Assembly: GCF_009905255.1 (NCBI RefSeq)
Contig: NZ_CP047602.1
Location: 248,001-312,000 of the forward strand
Direction of reading: 5' to 3'
Length of the DNA stretch: 64,000 nucleotides
DNA from: Thermoanaerobacterium aotearoense
GTDB taxonomy: Bacteria; Bacillota; Thermoanaerobacteria; Thermoanaerobacterales; Thermoanaerobacteraceae
Shown here in pieces: positions 1 through 8,168 of this stretch (positions are counted from its first letter, which is position 1; the number at the start of each line of letters is the position of its first letter). The translations under genes and the position numbers were made by a program. Below the pieces are notes generated by a model. The model was given only the letters and a program-made list of their open reading frames with translations, made no database searches and was not told where the DNA came from.

Positions 1-348
<348 letters not shown>

Positions 349-352
349 AACG

Positions 353-374
353 GTGTACTTATGTACACTTTTTT
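353..374 (+). terminator. Intrinsic terminator after murA
   Basis: GTGTAC / GTACAC stem with a TTAT loop, followed by six T. It lies just after the murA stop codon. Confidence 0.85.
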
Positions 375-420
375 GTTGTGCTTATTTTGCTTGATTGAGT
401 AAATTTTATTTTATCTTGTA

Positions 421-603
421 TAAGTAAACATAAGATCAGAATTTATTTGTTAAGTCACAGCAAAAGAATTATAATATTATAGGCGTTTTGCAAAGTTAAA
501 AAAGGAGCTTAGAAATCATGGTTTACATATCTGTATCTATGTATGTGGAAGCAAAGCCTATTATAGATTATTACAATTTGAAGAAAGATGTGGATGAAAG
601 ATA
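421..603 (+). repeat. Left copy of 183-bp direct duplication flanking the IS
   Basis: Bases 421-603 match 2598-2780 with only two visible differences (434 G versus A, and the T/C difference in the GGATGAAAG / GGACGAAAG segment). The copy contains the promoter, the ribosome site and the first 28 codons of the nucleoside-phosphorylase-like gene. Its right edge abuts the left inverted repeat of the insertion sequence exactly. IS1634-family elements are known to make unusually long, variable direct repeats on insertion. Confidence 0.93.
447..475 (+). promoter_or_regulatory. Duplicated promoter (left copy)
   Basis: TTGTTA (447-452), 17-base spacer, TATAAT (470-475). The same promoter lies at 2624-2652 in front of the intact gene. 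The left copy now reads toward the insertion sequence. Confidence 0.6.
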
Positions 604-637
604 CCCTAGTTTTGCAGCAAAATTTTATGTAGCGTAA
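518..637 (+). pseudogene. Truncated 5' fragment of nucleoside phosphorylase-like gene
   Basis: The first 28 codons are the same as the start of the gene at 2695, with the same AAAGGAGC ribosome site. The frame then runs into the left end of the insertion sequence and stops at a TAA at 635-637, giving a 39-codon hybrid. It is a by-product of the duplication that accompanied insertion. Its promoter and ribosome site are intact, so a short hybrid peptide could be made, but no function is implied. Confidence 0.85.
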
Positions 638-702
638 CCCGGAACCAGCAATTTTACTAACGATTTTGGGTAAAATTTTTTTAAATTTTTGTCATATTTT
701 GG

Positions 703-731
703 TTGCGGATTATTATGGATTGTGGTATAAT
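703..731 (+). promoter_or_regulatory. Promoter of the transposase
   Basis: TTGCGG (703-708), 17-base spacer, TATAAT (726-731), inside the element and 34 bases before the GTG start. Confidence 0.6.
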
Positions 732-765
732 ATAGTTATATTGAATTTTATTGGGGGAGTTTAAT

Positions 766-2478
766 GTGTATTTAAAGAAAAGTAGACGCAGTTCCGGAAG
801 AATATACCTATCTATTGCAGATGGATATCGTGATAAAGAAAGAGGGCATACAAGGACTGTTACTATTGAATCGCTTGGATACCTCGATGAGCTTCAAAAA
901 CAATACGATGATCCAATCGCTTTTTTTGAACAAAAGGTTAAAGAATTGAATGAACAAAAAGCCATGAAAAAGACTCCAATTACTCTTAGTTTTTCTCCTA
1001 ATGAAAGACTTTTGATTAATACGAATAATCGTAAAAACTTTGGCTACGCTGCATTTAGTAAGATTTATCATGAACTTGAATTGGACAAATTTTTGAAAAA
1101 CAGGCAGCGTCATTCAAAAGAAGAGTATGATTCTAATGCTATTATGAAACTTCTCGTATTTTCACGTTTATTGTATCCTGCTTCAAAGAAAAAGACTTAT
1201 GAGAATAGAGATATATTCTTTGAGAGGTTTGATTTTTCTTTGGATGATGTCTACAGATGTCTATCTTTTTTTAACAAACATAGTAATGCTTTGCAACTTT
1301 GGGTTCATGAGCATATTAAGTCTTTATATGAACGAAATACTAATCTGGTTTATTACGATGTTACCAACTATTATTTTGAAATTGATGAACAAGACGAATT
1401 GCGTAAAAAAGGCGTTTCTAAAGAACACAGGCCAGATCCAATTGTGCAGATGGGATTATTTATGGACACCAATGGTATACCTATTACATATAAACTTTTT
1501 CCTGGCAATGCTCTAGATAAAACTACATTTATGCCTATGTTAAGGAAAATACAACATGATTATTCTTTGGGAAGAATTATTGTAGTTGCTGATAAAGGTA
1601 TCATCACTGGCGATAACATTTGGTATACTTTATCTGCTGGTAATGGTTATGTATTCAGCTATTCTGTTCGTTGTGCAGATAAGGAATTTAAGAAATATGT
1701 CCTTGACGAAAACGGATATACACACAGAGGAGATAGCTTCAAGATAAAATCCAGACTTTATCCAAGAGAAATATTAGTAACCACCACTAAAGGCAAAAAA
1801 ATGAAAAAGGTAGTTGATGAAAAACAGGTTATTTTCTATAGTGAAGAATATGCTTTAAAAGCAAAATATGAACGAGCTGCTACCATAGAGAAAGCAAAAG
1901 ACCTAATTAAAAATCCAGCAAAATACAATAGAGCTACATCATACGGTGCTTCCAAATATGTAAAGAATCTCATTTTTGATGAAGAAACCGGCGAAATATT
2001 AGAAAGTGCTCATCAGCATTTAACATTTGATGAGGAAAGGCTAAAAGAAGAAGAAAAATTTGATGGATATTATGCAATAGTTACTAGTGAATACAAAGAA
2101 TCTGATGATAAAATTATTGAAATGTACCGTGGACTTTGGAAGATAGAAGAATCTTTTAAGATAACTAAAAGTGATATCGAAAGCAGACCAGTTTATTTAT
2201 CACTGAGGGAACATATTGATGCTCATTTTCTGATATGCTTTATATCACTTGTAATTGTGAGAATACTTGAATATAGATTAAAAGGAAAATATTCTGTTTC
2301 AGCTATACTTGAGAGTCTAGCAAAAGCATCCTGCAGTTACATACAAGAAAATTATTATCTGTTTGATTTTAATAATGATGTTCTTGAAGATATAGGTAAA
2401 GAATTAGGCATTGATTTTGGGAAAAAGATTATGACATTAGGAGAGATTAAAAAAATTTTAGGAGAAGTAAAAAAATGA
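766..2478 (+). CDS. IS1634-family DDE transposase
   Basis: A 570-residue RNase-H-fold transposase that cuts and joins the element's ends. The first acidic residue is in YYDVTNYYFE, the second in VVADKG, and the third lies in the IS4-type Y-R-E block (MYRGLWKIEESFKI). I chose the GTG at 766 because GGGGGAG lies six bases upstream of it; a frame-matched TTG at 751 overlaps that ribosome site and is less likely. The frame is intact and the terminal repeats look good, so the element may still be active. A transcription terminator follows within the element. Confidence 0.93.
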   Translation: MYLKKSRRSSGRIYLSIADGYRDKERGHTRTVTIESLGYLDELQKQYDDPIAFFEQKVKELNEQKAMKKTPITLSFSPNERLLINTNNRKNFGYAAFSKIYHELELDKFLKNRQRHSKEEYDSNAIMKLLVFSRLLYPASKKKTYENRDIFFERFDFSLDDVYRCLSFFNKHSNALQLWVHEHIKSLYERNTNLVYYDVTNYYFEIDEQDELRKKGVSKEHRPDPIVQMGLFMDTNGIPITYKLFPGNALDKTTFMPMLRKIQHDYSLGRIIVVADKGIITGDNIWYTLSAGNGYVFSYSVRCADKEFKKYVLDENGYTHRGDSFKIKSRLYPREILVTTTKGKKMKKVVDEKQVIFYSEEYALKAKYERAATIEKAKDLIKNPAKYNRATSYGASKYVKNLIFDEETGEILESAHQHLTFDEERLKEEEKFDGYYAIVTSEYKESDDKIIEMYRGLWKIEESFKITKSDIESRPVYLSLREHIDAHFLICFISLVIVRILEYRLKGKYSVSAILESLAKASCSYIQENYYLFDFNNDVLEDIGKELGIDFGKKIMTLGEIKKILGEVKK

Positions 2479-2510
2479 CATTTCCACTACAACTTTTTGA
2501 CAAAAACAGA

Positions 2511-2556
2511 AAGCCCGAAAGCCTTCATTTTAAAGGGCTTAGGGGCTTTTTTTATC
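2511..2556 (+). terminator. Terminator inside the IS right end
   Basis: AAGCCC (2511-2516) pairs with GGGCTT (2535-2540). A second, overlapping pairing with AGGGGCTTTTTTT supplies the T-run. It probably ends transposase transcription. Confidence 0.65.
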
Positions 2557-2597
2557 CTTTTTTGCTGCAAAAGTCAGGTTATACCATAAAATAAGCT

Positions 2598-2780
2598 TAA
2601 GTAAACATAAAATCAGAATTTATTTGTTAAGTCACAGCAAAAGAATTATAATATTATAGGCGTTTTGCAAAGTTAAAAAAGGAGCTTAGAAATCATGGTT
2701 TACATATCTGTATCTATGTATGTGGAAGCAAAGCCTATTATAGATTATTACAATTTGAAGAAAGATGTGGACGAAAGATA
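2598..2780 (+). repeat. Right copy of 183-bp direct duplication
   Basis: Matches 421-603 with two differences. Here the copy continues without a break into the intact gene at 2695, so this is the functional promoter and start. Confidence 0.93.
2624..2652 (+). promoter_or_regulatory. Promoter of the nucleoside phosphorylase-like gene
   Basis: TTGTTA, 17-base spacer, TATAAT; identical to the left copy at 447-475. Confidence 0.6.
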
Positions 2781-3531
2781 TTATCAAGTCTTTAAAAGCG
2801 ATAACATGAGATTGATAATAACTGGCGTTGGCAAGGTTAATTGTGCTGCAGCTACATCACATCTTTTAGCTAAAATACCGCCTGATGATGGCGATATTGT
2901 GGCGAATATTGGCATCTGCGGTGCAAAAGATGGATTTCAAATAGGTGCACCTTATCTTATCAATAAGATAAAAGATGCTTCTACAGGGAAAGACTATTAT
3001 CCGGACATCCTTTTGAAGCACGATTTTAAAGAATGTTCTATAGAGACCTTTGATAAGCCTCTTTCAAGTCCAGAGCTTTTGGAGGAAGATCTGTGCGATA
3101 TGGAGTCCAGCGGCTTTTATGTTTCTGCATCAAAATACGTAGAGCAGCACAGGATTTTTTTGATTAAGGTGGTTTCAGATAGAGTTGGAATTGATACGGT
3201 TTCCAAAGACGATGTTTTGAAGCTTATTCAAAATAATGTGGAGAAGATCGATGCTTTTATAAGAAATGCTGAGGATTTTGCAAAAGTCGACAGCGGTTTT
3301 TTCAAAAGAGAAGAAATTGAACTGATGGAAAAAATTTTTTCTTCTTTGAAACTTACAAAAAGCCTAAGGGAAATCCTTTATAAAGCGTGTTTGCATTATA
3401 AAGTGAGAACAGGCAATGATATTTTGTTTTTAGAGAATATTGGGCTTTCAGATGTCAATAATAAAAGAGAAAGAAAAAAGCTTTTTGACTTAATCATTTC
3501 GTCTTTAGAGAGAAATGATTGGCGAATTTGA
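2695..3531 (+). CDS. Nucleoside phosphorylase / nucleosidase-like protein
   Basis: A 278-residue protein with the phosphorylase/nucleosidase (PNP/UDP, MTAN) fold in about residues 1-175: an N-terminal strand plus EAKP, a VGKVN turn, a GICGA motif and the ribose-binding DMESSGFY motif (compare DMEAAA of MTA/SAH nucleosidases). About 100 further residues are mostly charged and helical and do not belong to the core fold. It probably cleaves a nucleoside or a related N-glycoside, but the substrate cannot be read from sequence. Its promoter and start are duplicated upstream of the IS, so the gene survived the insertion. It is monocistronic. Confidence 0.7.
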   Translation: MVYISVSMYVEAKPIIDYYNLKKDVDERYYQVFKSDNMRLIITGVGKVNCAAATSHLLAKIPPDDGDIVANIGICGAKDGFQIGAPYLINKIKDASTGKDYYPDILLKHDFKECSIETFDKPLSSPELLEEDLCDMESSGFYVSASKYVEQHRIFLIKVVSDRVGIDTVSKDDVLKLIQNNVEKIDAFIRNAEDFAKVDSGFFKREEIELMEKIFSSLKLTKSLREILYKACLHYKVRTGNDILFLENIGLSDVNNKRERKKLFDLIISSLERNDWRI

Positions 3532-3634
3532 TATGAGAAATGCTGGAAAATGCTTAAATATTGCAAAAATCGCAAGTTTAAATTATAATAAATGTATTAA
3601 AATAATTTAATAATTAAACAAAAGGAGGAATCAG

Positions 3635-5149
3635 ATGACAACAAAAGAAAATGCTAGAAAGAAATTATCCCAATTATCATTGATTTTAATGATATTTACA
3701 TCTGTTTTTGGCTTTACAAACATGCCAAGATCATTTTACCTTATGGGATACGGCGCTATTCCGTGGTATATTTTATCAGGCATTACATTTTTCATCCCAT
3801 TTGCATTTATGATGGCTGAGTATGGCGCTGCTTTCAAAGAAGAAAGCGGTGGTATTTATACATGGATGGAGAAATCCGTAGGACCCCTTTTTGCGTTTAC
3901 AGGCACTTTTATGTGGTACGCATCGTATGTTGTATGGCTTGTAAACATATGCTCTACAATTTGGATTCCGCTTTCAAATGCCATATTTGGAAGCGACAAG
4001 ACATCTGAGCTTCACTTTTTAGGGCTTAATTCTACACAGACGCTGGGAATGTTGGGAATAATCCTTATCATCGTTATAACTTTTGTAGCCAGCAAAGGAT
4101 TAAGCGGCGTTTCAAAAGTCGCGTCTGTAGGTGGGACGGCTGTGCTTTTGCTAAACGTTGTTCTTTTAGTTGGCTCTTTGATAGTGTTTATTGCTACAGG
4201 TGGAAAATTTAAAGAGCCGATTACAGGAATCAGTTCGTTTGTGGCATCGCCAAATCCTTCTTATGCAACACCGCTATCTGTCTTGTCGTTTGTGGTATTC
4301 GCGATTTTTGCTTACGGCGGTACAGAAGTTGTGGGTGGTGTCGTGGATCAGACGGAAAATGCCGAAAGGACATTCCCGAGAGGCATGATGATAGCGGCTT
4401 CAATAATAGCTGTAGGCTATTCATTGGGCATTTTCTTAATAGGTATTTTTACAAATTGGAAAGACGTTTTGTCTTCTGACAAGATAAACTTAGCAAATGT
4501 GGCGTACGTTATAATGAACAATCTCGGCTATCAGTTGGGTATGAGTTTAGGCATGGGGCAAGCAGCATCTGTATCATTGGGAAATTGGGTTGCCAGAATC
4601 GTAGGCATATCCATGTTTTTAGCGCTTACAGGAGCGTTTTTCACACTTGCCTATGCGCCGCTTAAACAGCTTGTAGAAGGTACTCCAAAAGAGCTATGGC
4701 CTTCCAACATAGGTTATGTTGAAGATGGGATACCAAAGGTGGCTATATGGGTTCAGTGCGGCATCGTGGTCGCTATGATATTTTTGGTGTCATTTGGTGG
4801 AGATATTGCGAAAGTATTCTTCACAAGGCTTGTTTTGATGGCTAATGTTGCCATGACGCTGCCTTATATGTTCTTGATCATCGCATATCCTTATTTTAAA
4901 GGCAAAAGCAGCATAAAGAAAGGTTATCAAGTGTTTAAGGGCAAAGGAATGGTGATGACTGTCACTATTTTAAGTGCAGCGACGGTAGGTTTTGCAAATT
5001 TCTTTACCATTATAGAGCCTATGACATCAGGTGACTATACGTCTACTATATGGATGATAATTGGGCCTGTATTTTTCTCAGCAACAGCTCTCCTTCTTTA
5101 CAGAAGGTATGCAAATAAATATTTAAGGGCTTTAAGGGATGACGAATGA
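3635..5149 (+). CDS. yjeM: APC-family amino acid transporter, YjeM type
   Basis: A 504-residue integral membrane protein with about twelve hydrophobic segments, starting with SLILMIFTSVFGFTNMPR, which is typical of the glutamate/GABA antiporter branch of the amino acid-polyamine-organocation family (YjeM group). It should move amino acids across the cytoplasmic membrane; the substrate is not established. A strong AAAGGAGG site precedes the ATG. The gene stands alone between the nucleosidase gene and pepV, with its own terminator. Placement next to a dipeptidase gene suggests, by inference only, peptide or amino acid use. Confidence 0.82.
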   Translation: MTTKENARKKLSQLSLILMIFTSVFGFTNMPRSFYLMGYGAIPWYILSGITFFIPFAFMMAEYGAAFKEESGGIYTWMEKSVGPLFAFTGTFMWYASYVVWLVNICSTIWIPLSNAIFGSDKTSELHFLGLNSTQTLGMLGIILIIVITFVASKGLSGVSKVASVGGTAVLLLNVVLLVGSLIVFIATGGKFKEPITGISSFVASPNPSYATPLSVLSFVVFAIFAYGGTEVVGGVVDQTENAERTFPRGMMIAASIIAVGYSLGIFLIGIFTNWKDVLSSDKINLANVAYVIMNNLGYQLGMSLGMGQAASVSLGNWVARIVGISMFLALTGAFFTLAYAPLKQLVEGTPKELWPSNIGYVEDGIPKVAIWVQCGIVVAMIFLVSFGGDIAKVFFTRLVLMANVAMTLPYMFLIIAYPYFKGKSSIKKGYQVFKGKGMVMTVTILSAATVGFANFFTIIEPMTSGDYTSTIWMIIGPVFFSATALLLYRRYANKYLRALRDDE

Positions 5150-5154
5150 CTTTT

Positions 5155-5193
5155 AAAGCAATACGAGTTTAATCGTATTGCTTTATTTCTTTT
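5155..5193 (+). terminator. Terminator after the transporter gene
   Basis: AAAGCAATACGA / TCGTATTGCTTT, a perfect 12-bp stem with a 6-base loop, followed by ATTTCTTTT. Confidence 0.85.
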
Positions 5194-5242
5194 AAAAAAG
5201 GGACTATAATGTAATTAAACTAAATAAATAGGAGGGCTTTTT

Positions 5243-6637
5243 ATGGTATTAGATCAGTATGTAGATGCTTTAAAAGACGACTTAGTCAAGTCGACGCAAG
5301 AAATCATCAAGATAAAAAGCACTGAGGGGGACATGAAGCCGGGGATGCCTTATGGCGAAGGAGTCGCAAAGGCATTGGAATTAGCTTTAGACATAGCTAA
5401 AAGTTTGGGCTTCAAGACAAAAAATGTAGACGGATATGTAGGGTATGCAGAATACGGGGAAGGCGATGAGATGGTAGGCGTCTTAGGGCATCTGGATGTA
5501 GTGCCTGAAGGGGACGGCTGGGAGTATCCACCTTATGGCGGCGAAATCCATGATGGTAAAATATACGGCAGGGGGGCAACAGACGATAAAGGACCTATAA
5601 TGGCTGCTCTTTACGCATTAAAGGCCATTAAAGATTCTGGACTTAAATTAAACAAGAGAGTAAGGATACTTTTTGGCACAAATGAGGAGACAGGCTCTAA
5701 AGAGATAGAGCATTACCTTAAACATGATGAATCACCATCAATCGGCTTTACGCCAGATGCCAATTATCCAGTCATATACGCAGAAAAAGGCATCACCATG
5801 TTTGAAGTTGTAAAAGATTTTGAAAAAAAATCTCAGAATATTGTCATAAAGTATATAAAAGGCGGCAATAGGCCTAACATGGTTCCAGACTACTGTGAAT
5901 GCGGCATTTATGTAAAAGATGAAGACAAAAGAAAAGCTTTTAAGGATGAGGTTAAGAGATTTAAGGATGTTTCAGGTTTTGATTTAGACAGCCAAGTCGA
6001 AAACGACATGCTTGTAGTAAAATCTCGTGGCGTATCAGCACATGGGAGCCTTCCACACCTTGGAAAGAATGCGATAATGCAGCTTTTGATGTTTTTAAAT
6101 GTCATCTACCAAGATGAAGACGATGTAAAAGAATTTATAGACTTTTTTGCTAAAAACGTCGGGCTTGAGACAGATGGTAAGACATTTGGAGTTTACTTAA
6201 AAGATGACACAGGTGAGCTTTCGTTTAACGTAGGCACTATAAATTTTGACGAGGAGAAAGGTTCAATAGGTTTAAACATCAGGTATCCTGTGACTTATAA
6301 GTACGAGGATTTGATGAATCCATTTAATGCGAAAATAAGTAAACACGGAATGAGAGTAGAAAACATGATGCATCAGCCGCCGCTTTATTTCCCTAAAGAT
6401 CATTTCCTAATAAAGACCCTTATGAAAGTATATGAAGATGTGACGGGAAGGAAAGATGAACCGTTGTCGATTGGCGGTGGAACGTACGCCAAAGAGATGA
6501 AAAACATGGTGGCATTTGGACCGATTTTCCCGGGCAAACCAGATCTTGACCATCAGGCAAATGAGTACATTGAGATAGACGATCTCGTCTTAAACGCCAA
6601 GATATATGCTCGTGCCATATACGAGCTGGCAAAATAG
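5243..6637 (+). CDS. pepV: Dipeptidase PepV (M20 metallopeptidase)
   Basis: A 464-residue cytosolic zinc peptidase that hydrolyses dipeptides. Metal ligands and catalytic residues are visible in order: GHLDVVPEGDGW (His, Asp), GRGATDDKGP (bridging Asp), GTNEETGSKE (catalytic Glu and ligand Glu), FTPDANYP (Asp), and a C-terminal H in DLDHQANEY. Length and motif order match PepV rather than PepT. An AGGAGGG site lies before the ATG, and a 14-bp terminator follows. Confidence 0.93.
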   Translation: MVLDQYVDALKDDLVKSTQEIIKIKSTEGDMKPGMPYGEGVAKALELALDIAKSLGFKTKNVDGYVGYAEYGEGDEMVGVLGHLDVVPEGDGWEYPPYGGEIHDGKIYGRGATDDKGPIMAALYALKAIKDSGLKLNKRVRILFGTNEETGSKEIEHYLKHDESPSIGFTPDANYPVIYAEKGITMFEVVKDFEKKSQNIVIKYIKGGNRPNMVPDYCECGIYVKDEDKRKAFKDEVKRFKDVSGFDLDSQVENDMLVVKSRGVSAHGSLPHLGKNAIMQLLMFLNVIYQDEDDVKEFIDFFAKNVGLETDGKTFGVYLKDDTGELSFNVGTINFDEEKGSIGLNIRYPVTYKYEDLMNPFNAKISKHGMRVENMMHQPPLYFPKDHFLIKTLMKVYEDVTGRKDEPLSIGGGTYAKEMKNMVAFGPIFPGKPDLDHQANEYIEIDDLVLNAKIYARAIYELAK

Positions 6638-6647
6638 ATAGATTTAA

Positions 6648-6686
6648 AACAGGAAGTTATCACAAAGATAATTTCCTGTTTTTTTA
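6648..6686 (+). terminator. Terminator after pepV
   Basis: AACAGGAAGTTATC / GATAATTTCCTGTT, a 14-bp stem followed by a T-run. Confidence 0.9.
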
Positions 6687-6747
6687 TGGGTAAGATTTTT
6701 TCGCTTTTTCTATATTATAAGTGTAAAAAGTAAAAGGAGGTGTTAAA

Positions 6748-6972
6748 ATGGCAGTTATATCAACCCCGCAAGGATCAAGGATTTCCATATCCTACATCAC
6801 TGGAAAGGACGAAAGAGGCGTCGATGTCATAAGAAGTAGAACTTACAATAACATTAAAAGTTCTGCACTTGATCAGGATGTGATGGATGTGGCGGCAGTT
6901 TTAAGCGGGCTTCAAACATATCCTGTGAAGTCTGTGACCCGCATAAACCAAGTAGATCTGGCACAAGAGTGA
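6748..6972 (+). CDS. DUF1659 small protein
   Basis: A 74-residue protein with the DUF1659 pattern: an MAVI start, a central RTYNNIKSSALDQDVMDVA block and a C-terminal LSGLQ...SVTRINQVDL. No catalytic motif is visible and the function is unknown. AAAGGAGGTG before the ATG is a very strong ribosome site. It forms a conserved small operon with the DUF2922 and YvrJ genes that follow. Confidence 0.82.
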   Translation: MAVISTPQGSRISISYITGKDERGVDVIRSRTYNNIKSSALDQDVMDVAAVLSGLQTYPVKSVTRINQVDLAQE

Positions 6973-7009
6973 TAATTTAAATTGATTATCGAGGAAGGGA
7001 GGTATAAAA

Positions 7010-7228
7010 GTGGCGGTACAGCTTCAGATGAACTTTAAAAATAAGCTTGGCAGCAACTTCAGAATAAATGTGGATAATGCACTTGAAACGCTTACTGATA
7101 GCCAAGTTAAAGCGGCGATGGATACTATAATATCAAAAAACATATTTGACACAAATGGCGGTGAGCTGGTAGAAGCAGTTAGCGCCAGCCTTGTATCCAC
7201 AACCGAAAAAGAATTTTTAGTCAAATAA
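7010..7228 (+). CDS. DUF2922 small protein
   Basis: A 72-residue protein with the DUF2922 pattern (LQMNFKNKLGSNFRI..., DSQVKAAMDTIISKNIF). It starts with GTG 8 bases after GGGAGGTA. DUF1659 and DUF2922 genes are usually neighbours in Firmicutes, and the same is seen here, 37 bases apart. The function is unknown. A short GC-rich terminator or attenuator follows before the YvrJ gene. Confidence 0.8.
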   Translation: MAVQLQMNFKNKLGSNFRINVDNALETLTDSQVKAAMDTIISKNIFDTNGGELVEAVSASLVSTTEKEFLVK

Positions 7229-7232
7229 TACG

Positions 7233-7253
7233 GCGGGGGCAACCCCGCTTTTA
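7233..7253 (+). terminator. Hairpin between the DUF2922 and yvrJ genes
   Basis: GCGGGG-GCAA-CCCCGC followed by TTTTAGCG. It may reduce transcription of yvrJ relative to the first two genes. Confidence 0.65.
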
Positions 7254-7322
7254 GCGTTTATTTTGCATATTATTGGCTTTGATACATCCAACTTAATATC
7301 AAATATATAAAGGAGGATCATC

Positions 7323-7466
7323 ATGAATGAGATTTTTGCAGGTATCGCCAATCTGGGGTTTCCAATAGTAGTAAGCATTTACCTTTTGGTTAGAATCGAA
7401 GGTAAGATAGACAATTTGACCAATTCTATAAATGAATTGACAAAAGCCATAACAAAGATAGAATAA
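7323..7466 (+). CDS. yvrJ: YvrJ-family small membrane protein
   Basis: A 47-residue protein. An N-terminal hydrophobic segment (about residues 4-24, FAGIANLGFPIVVSIYLLVR) is followed by a short amphipathic helix with EGKIDNLTNSINELTKAI. This is the YvrJ pattern; the function is unknown. AAAGGAGGATC precedes the ATG. It is the third member of the DUF1659-DUF2922 operon. Its stop codon lies inside a 14-bp inverted repeat shared with the convergent gene. Confidence 0.75.
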   Translation: MNEIFAGIANLGFPIVVSIYLLVRIEGKIDNLTNSINELTKAITKIE

Positions 7467-7488
7467 GCGCAGAAGCGCTTATTCTATC
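7457..7488. terminator. Bidirectional hairpin between convergent genes
   Basis: GATAGAATAAGCGC / GCGCTTATTCTATC, a perfect 14-bp stem with an AGAA loop. It contains the yvrJ stop codon, and its far edge overlaps the end of the convergent gene (stop side at 7487). There is no strong T-run on either side. Confidence 0.6.
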
Positions 7489-7777
7489 AACTGATTACCT
7501 CACTTACTCTCTTTTCCATATTATCCGGTTTATCTCGCCTTTCGTCGATCATGATGTTTGTCACGACCCTCATGGCCCCATCTTTAAATGGTATATTGTG
7601 GATTTCTTCTGCTACTTTCATAAGCTCTCCTGTATTTCCTTCGATGACTGTCGATGTAGGTGTAACAGCGTATTTGAGGCCTCTCGTGTTTAAAAGTTCT
7701 ACAGCGTCTTGCACAAAACTTGAGTAAGAAGCGCTGCCTGTTCCTACAGGGACGAAATTTATTTCTAATATTGACAT
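7487..7777 (-). CDS. MTH1187-family thiamine-binding protein
   Basis: A 96-residue ferredoxin-like-fold protein of the DUF77/MTH1187 (YqgV) family: the ILEINFVPVGTGSASYS start, the TPTSTVIEGN segment and the MRVVTNIMIDERRDKP C-terminus all fit. Family members bind thiamine or hydroxymethyl-pyrimidine-type ligands in the cytosol. AAGGAGG lies before the ATG on the minus strand. A Spo0A-box-like TTTGTCGAAA sits about 40 bases upstream. Confidence 0.83.
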   Translation of the reverse strand: MSILEINFVPVGTGSASYSSFVQDAVELLNTRGLKYAVTPTSTVIEGNTGELMKVAEEIHNIPFKDGAMRVVTNIMIDERRDKPDNMEKRVSEVIS

Positions 7778-7817
7778 TTCACTGCCTCCTTTGTTATTTT
7801 GTTGTATGTTAATATAT

Positions 7818-7827
7818 TTTGTCGAAA
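7818..7827 (+). promoter_or_regulatory. Spo0A-box-like site
   Basis: TTTGTCGAAA, matching the 0A box core TGTCGAA. A second copy in the opposite orientation lies at 7938-7947. The gap 7778-8168 holds no gene, only these sites, a possible promoter and a terminator. Confidence 0.4.
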
Positions 7828-7937
7828 AATATTTTTTTATCCGCTTTTATAAAATGCTGAAAATAAGCCGGTTTGAAGAAAAAAATTACAAATAATTGAT
7901 TAAATTTTGGATTAATTTGGGTCTTAAGACCTATTTA

Positions 7938-7947
7938 TTTCGACAAA
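7938..7947 (-). promoter_or_regulatory. Spo0A-box-like site, inverted
   Basis: TTTCGACAAA on the plus strand, which is TTTGTCGAAA on the minus strand. It lies ten bases before a TATAAT (7957-7962) that could be the -10 box of the leader of the IPT/TIG gene. Confidence 0.4.
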
Positions 7948-8035
7948 TTATTGTAATATAATATGACATGTAAGAATGATTCCCCTTTTCCCCATAATTA
8001 AATTTATATTCTGCACCCCCAACCCAATATGGTGT

Positions 8036-8068
8036 GCTGCATTTATTGCAGCGTTTTTTTTTTTTTTT
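8036..8068 (+). terminator. Strong terminator in the leader of the IPT/TIG gene
   Basis: GCTGCA-TTTAT-TGCAGC followed by a run of 15 T (8054-8068). It lies about 75 bases after a possible -10 box and 100 bases before the start codon, in the sense direction of the gene. It is either an attenuator or the end of a short RNA. Confidence 0.7.
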
Positions 8069-8168
8069 GCTTTCAGCTATAAAATTTCAAAGAAAAATGT
8101 CGATATATATATTGGATTATATAGTTTTTCATTTGCATAAAGTATCTGATGAAATGAGGGCGTGTGTG

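Larger units (their letters stand above)
604..2578 (+). mobile_element. IS1634-type (IS4 superfamily) insertion sequence
   Basis: A 1,975-bp element. The left end CCCTAGTTTTGCAGCAAAA (604-622) and the reverse complement of the right end (CCTGACTTTTGCAGCAAAA, from 2560-2578) agree at 16 of 19 positions. It carries one transposase gene and an internal terminator near the right end. It is flanked by a 183-bp direct duplication of host sequence. Nineteen bases (2579-2597) between the right end and the right copy are not accounted for. The family assignment rests on the transposase sequence and on the long duplication. Confidence 0.88.

Noticed and set aside
8036-8068. A known riboswitch class in the leader
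   Set aside because: I could not match the preceding 70 bases to the conserved cores of c-di-GMP, preQ1, lysine, SAM or other common classes.
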